From NCBI GenBank assembly GCA_000437595.1, contig FR899851.1:1-24260 (forward strand): a stretch of DNA of 24,260 nt, given 5' to 3'. The translations under genes and the position numbers were made by a program. The notes beneath the pieces were generated by a model. That model did not search any database and was not told where the DNA came from. It was given only the letters and a program-made list of their open reading frames with translations. This DNA is from Faecalibacterium sp. CAG:74 (GTDB taxonomy: Bacteria > Bacillota > Clostridia > Christensenellales > Aristaeellaceae). Position 1 is the first letter of the stretch. The number at the start of each line of letters is the position of its first letter. Below, one piece after another: positions 22,163-24,260 of the stretch.

Positions 22163-22444
22163 GTGAAAGAGCCGACAGTGCCGCAGAAGCCCTGCGGACT
22201 GGTTATCGAGAATCGCAAAAAGGCGGTTCTCACCGGGGTCAAGGAGGTTGACCGCTTCGATGAAACGGCGGTCGTGCTGGAAACATGGGGCGGGCGGCTG
22301 ACGCTGACCGGCAGCGGGCTGCATGTCTCCGCCTTGCAGCTGGAAGAGGGCAGGCTGCTTGTGGATGGCGATATCGACGGCGTGCAGTATGAGCAGGGGC
22401 GCGCGCGGCGCAAGGGCGGCTTCCTCCGCCGTGCCATCGGATGA
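22163..22444 (+). CDS. yabP: spore coat/cortex protein YabP (YabP/YqfC family)
   Basis: 93 residues starting at GTG, with GGGGGGAG upstream. The beta-rich pattern LVIENRKKAVLTGVKEVDRF, then ETWGGRLTLTGSGLHVSALQLEEG and LLVDGDIDGVQYE is the YabP/YqfC family. In Bacillus yabP is made in the mother cell under sigma-E and is needed for normal spore formation; its exact biochemical role is unknown. The C-terminus is short and basic (RARRKGGFLRRAIG). Its stop overlaps the yabQ start (ATGA), indicating translational coupling. It shows that the host belongs to a sporulating lineage, though not that it sporulates today. Confidence 0.9.
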   Translation: MKEPTVPQKPCGLVIENRKKAVLTGVKEVDRFDETAVVLETWGGRLTLTGSGLHVSALQLEEGRLLVDGDIDGVQYEQGRARRKGGFLRRAIG

Positions 22445-22785
22445 CGCTGGAGGTGCTGTTTGCGCAGCAGGGACAGGCGGAAACGTTCCTGCGGATGGTG
22501 CTGCTCGGCGCGGCGTTCGCCTTGGCGCTGACCCTCGGCGGCGCGTGGCGGCATCGGCACGGCCTGTCCGACGCGGCGGATGTGCTCTGCGCACTGATGC
22601 TCACGCTGGCGGCGCTCCTCGTCCTCATCCATAGCGGGGAAGGGCTGCGGCTGTACGCGCTGCTGGGGCTGCTGCTCGGCGCAGTGCTGTGGGAAACGGG
22701 CATCCGGCGCATCTTCCGTTGGATTGGAAAACGGCTGAAAAAAAGTTTTCCGTCAGGCAGGAATATGCAAAATCATAGCGAATAG
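22441..22785 (+). CDS. yabQ: spore cortex biosynthesis membrane protein YabQ
   Basis: 114 residues with about three hydrophobic segments (FLRMVLLGAAFALALTL, VLCALMLTLAALLVLI, YALLGLLLGAVLW) and a basic tail (GKRLKKSFPSGRN). The N-terminus MTLEVLFAQQGQAETF fits the YabQ family, which in Bacillus is required for cortex formation and lies in the forespore outer membrane. The start overlaps the yabP stop by four bases, and divIC follows, the same order as in Bacillus. A sigma-H-like promoter for divIC is embedded in its last codons. Confidence 0.9.
   Translation: MTLEVLFAQQGQAETFLRMVLLGAAFALALTLGGAWRHRHGLSDAADVLCALMLTLAALLVLIHSGEGLRLYALLGLLLGAVLWETGIRRIFRWIGKRLKKSFPSGRNMQNHSE
22757..22785 (+). 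promoter_or_regulatory. candidate sigma-H promoter of divIC
   Basis: GCAGGAATA (AGGAATA at 22759-22765), 11 bases, then AGCGAATAG (22777-22785). It fits RNAGGAWWW-N11-RNNGAATWW apart from G in the last position. It overlaps the end of yabQ and would let division gene divIC be expressed apart from the spore genes yabPQ. Confidence 0.5.
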
Positions 22786-22822
22786 ATAAGGAAAAGAACA
22801 CTTCCGATTCTGGAGAAAAGGA

Positions 22823-23173
22823 GTGAGGGCGTTGGGGCGCAGGCTGGTGCGTTGGAAGGCGGTTGTCATCCTGCTGGTGGTGTTGGGCATCATCTTCTAT
22901 GTCGTGATGGCGCAGTCGCGGCAGCGGCTTGACGCGCTCTCGACGCGCAATGAGCAGCTGCAGCAGCAGTATGCGGCGCTGGATCAGAAAAATCGGGACT
23001 TGCGCGAAGAACTGACGTATGTTGCGACGGATGCGTACATTGAGGAAACCGCGCGCAACGAGTTCGGCTATGTCCGCGACGGCGAAATCCACTTCCACTT
23101 TGCCAGCATGGATGTGCTGCGGGGCTACACCGAGGCGGAATGGAACGCGCTGCTGGATGAATTTCGGGATTAA
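22823..23173 (+). CDS. divIC: septum formation initiator DivIC/FtsB family
   Basis: 116 residues from GTG at 22823; TTG at 22832 is an equally possible start (AAAGGAG lies nine bases before it). There is a short basic cytoplasmic end, one membrane helix (about 13-30, VVILLVVLGIIFYVVM), then an extracellular coiled coil (SRQRLDALSTRNEQLQQQYA onward) and the family motif region EETARNEFGYVRDGEIHFHF. The protein forms a complex with DivIB/FtsQ and FtsL to activate septal wall synthesis. The yabP-yabQ-divIC order matches Bacillus. The stop overlaps a strong terminator. Confidence 0.92.
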   Translation: MRALGRRLVRWKAVVILLVVLGIIFYVVMAQSRQRLDALSTRNEQLQQQYAALDQKNRDLREELTYVATDAYIEETARNEFGYVRDGEIHFHFASMDVLRGYTEAEWNALLDEFRD

Positions 23174-23205
23174 AGGGGGACTTTGCGTCTGCAAGTCCCT
23201 TTTTC
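23172..23205 (+). terminator. intrinsic terminator of divIC
   Basis: A 12-bp stem, AAAGGGGGACTT with AAGTCCCTTTTT (two G-U pairs), loop TGCGTCTGC. The closing T run belongs to the stem and its flank. It overlaps the divIC stop and separates it from the phosphatase gene, for which I could not recognise a promoter. Confidence 0.7.
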
Positions 23206-23246
23206 GTTACACATATTGTAAACCAGAAAGACAGGAGAGGTGAACC

Positions 23247-24152
23247 ATGAGGGCAGCAGTCATCGGGATCGGCTCCAATTCGGTGAGGATGCTTGTGGCG
23301 GAAGCAGCCGACGGGGAGATCCGCCGCATCAGCCGCGATCGCGCCGGCACACGCCTGTTTGCCGGGCTTGACGAAGCAGGCAACTTGTCGCGGGAGGCAA
23401 TGGCGTCCTCATGCGCGGCGGTCAAACGCATGGCGGATTCCGCCCGCAGTCAAGGCGCGGAAAAAGTGCATCTCTTTGCCACCAGCGCCACGCGCGACGC
23501 CGCCAACAACGCGGATTTCGCGGCGCTGCTCAAAGCGGAAACCGGCTTGACGCTCGAAATCTGCTCCGGCGATGAGGAGGCCGCGCTGTCCTTCTTCGGC
23601 GCGACGGATGGCGGCGATTCCGGCGTCATTGACATCGGCGGCGGATCAACCGAAATCATCATCGGGCAGGGGATGAACATCCGCTGCTCCTTCTCCTGCC
23701 AAATGGGGGCGGTGCGCCTGTTCCAGCGGATTCCGATTCGCGACCACGGCGATTTGGACGCGGTGGAGCAGATTGCCGCCGATATTCTGACAGACAAGCT
23801 GCTGGATTACCCTGTGCTGTCGATGCCGGGCAGCTGGCGCGGCACGGGCGGCACGTTCACGACGCTTGCCGCGATGGTGAAGGGCATTTACTGGACTGAT
23901 AGAACCTACATGCACGGCACGGTGTTGACGGAGGCGGATGTGGCGCGCTTTGAGCGGCAGCTGGCGGATATGACGCTGGAGCAGCGCAAGCAGCTGCCGG
24001 GATTGCAGCCGAACCGCGCGGATATTGTGGTGCATGGAATCTGCATTTTGCGGGCGATTATGCGACGGATGCATATCGGGCAGATTACAGTGAGTGAATA
24101 TGGGAATCTGGATGGGTACTTCAAGAGGGAATACTTAATGAAGAAGAAATAA
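23247..24152 (+). CDS. Ppx/GppA family phosphatase
   Basis: 301 residues, the short form of the family. Actin-like ATPase-fold motifs: GIGSNSVRMLVAEA (3-20, phosphate loop with Ser/Asn), ATSATRDAAN, SGDEEAALSFFGA (catalytic Glu), VIDIGGGSTEIIIG (second phosphate loop) and GTGGTFTTLAAM. Members degrade inorganic polyphosphate or the guanosine pentaphosphate alarmone; the sequence does not tell which. It lacks the C-terminal HD domain of long Ppx/GppA proteins. The start follows AGGAGAGG. Its position after divIC is common in Clostridia. It could link phosphate or stress signalling to division and sporulation; that is inference. Confidence 0.9.
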   Translation: MRAAVIGIGSNSVRMLVAEAADGEIRRISRDRAGTRLFAGLDEAGNLSREAMASSCAAVKRMADSARSQGAEKVHLFATSATRDAANNADFAALLKAETGLTLEICSGDEEAALSFFGATDGGDSGVIDIGGGSTEIIIGQGMNIRCSFSCQMGAVRLFQRIPIRDHGDLDAVEQIAADILTDKLLDYPVLSMPGSWRGTGGTFTTLAAMVKGIYWTDRTYMHGTVLTEADVARFERQLADMTLEQRKQLPGLQPNRADIVVHGICILRAIMRRMHIGQITVSEYGNLDGYFKREYLMKKK

Positions 24153-24167
24153 GGTCAAAAAAAAAGA

Positions 24168-24233
24168 GGATAAACACGCGGAAGAAGTAGGGAAAAGCGA
24201 CCAACTCAATCGCGAAAAGGGGTCAAGGGGCAA
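24168..24233 (+). repeat. R1 dispersed repeat, copy H (degenerate 3' end)
   Basis: Has GATAAACACGCGGAAGAAGT, AACTCAATCGCG and GGGTCAAGGGGC, but the 3' arm of the first palindrome is missing (AATGGTAG follows the 5' arm). GTAGGG replaces GTATG, so the start codon seen in other copies is lost. It is a decayed or rearranged copy 15 bases after the phosphatase gene. Confidence 0.85.
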
Positions 24234-24260
24234 TGGTAGATTGTCAAGCAAGTGCAACAC

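Noticed and set aside
9450..24233. CRISPR array made from the R1 repeats
   Set aside because: Copies are kilobases apart with genes between them, units vary in length, and no cas gene is present.

Overview
The window reads as a chromosomal segment from a GC-rich, spore-lineage Firmicute of the class Clostridia. The evidence is the order rpsB-tsf / pyrH-frr-uppS-cdsA-dxr-rseP-ispG-polC, a Gram-positive-type PolC replicase with its embedded exonuclease, and the sporulation/division cluster yabP-yabQ-divIC. An order such as Christensenellales is plausible but is inference only. Every recognised gene lies on the + strand. There are no tRNA or rRNA genes, no transposase and no CRISPR array.

Layout. 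(1) 1-789: the tail of a dispersed repeat, a sigma-H-like promoter and the long-form ribosome hibernation factor hpf. (2) 790-1196: a gene-free structured stretch ending in a strong terminator. (3) 1197-2153: a GH43-type glycosidase. (4) 2189-3987: a two-gene iron-sulfur assembly operon, sufC-sufB, of the minimal (SMS-like) kind, with a near-consensus promoter. (5) 4138-4680: a secreted protein of unknown function. (6) 4751-6497: a GH2 beta-glucuronidase-like enzyme with its own promoter. (7) 6536-8470: promoter, leader, rpsB, tsf and a strong terminator. (8) 8518-20859: pyrH, frr, a small PASTA protein, uppS, cdsA, dxr, rseP, ispG and polC, covering UMP supply, ribosome recycling, undecaprenyl and CDP-diacylglycerol lipid precursors, the MEP isoprenoid pathway, site-2 proteolysis and replication. 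(9) 21298-24152: an unrecognised 271-residue protein, yabP, yabQ, divIC and a Ppx/GppA phosphatase.

The most unusual feature is not a gene. Most gaps of cluster 8, and both ends of the window, hold two families of palindromic repeats, called R1 and R2 here. R1 (eight copies, all on the + strand) has a conserved stretch of about 60 bases followed by one to three modules of 8-bp stem and 3-nt loop. R2 (four full copies and one partial, one of them inverted) is a double hairpin whose stem sequences differ between copies while pairing and loop sequences stay constant. These are compensatory changes visible within this one window, so the folded form appears to be what is kept. R1 and R2 often lie side by side and break up an operon that is usually compact.

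A second pattern is four sites matching the Bacillus sigma-H consensus, upstream of hpf, the GH43 gene, the secreted protein and divIC. Three of the four begin with the same six bases. Housekeeping sigma-A promoters (17-bp spacers throughout) precede sufC, the GH2 gene, rpsB, pyrH and frr. All assignments come from reading the sequence and from family knowledge; no database search was possible.
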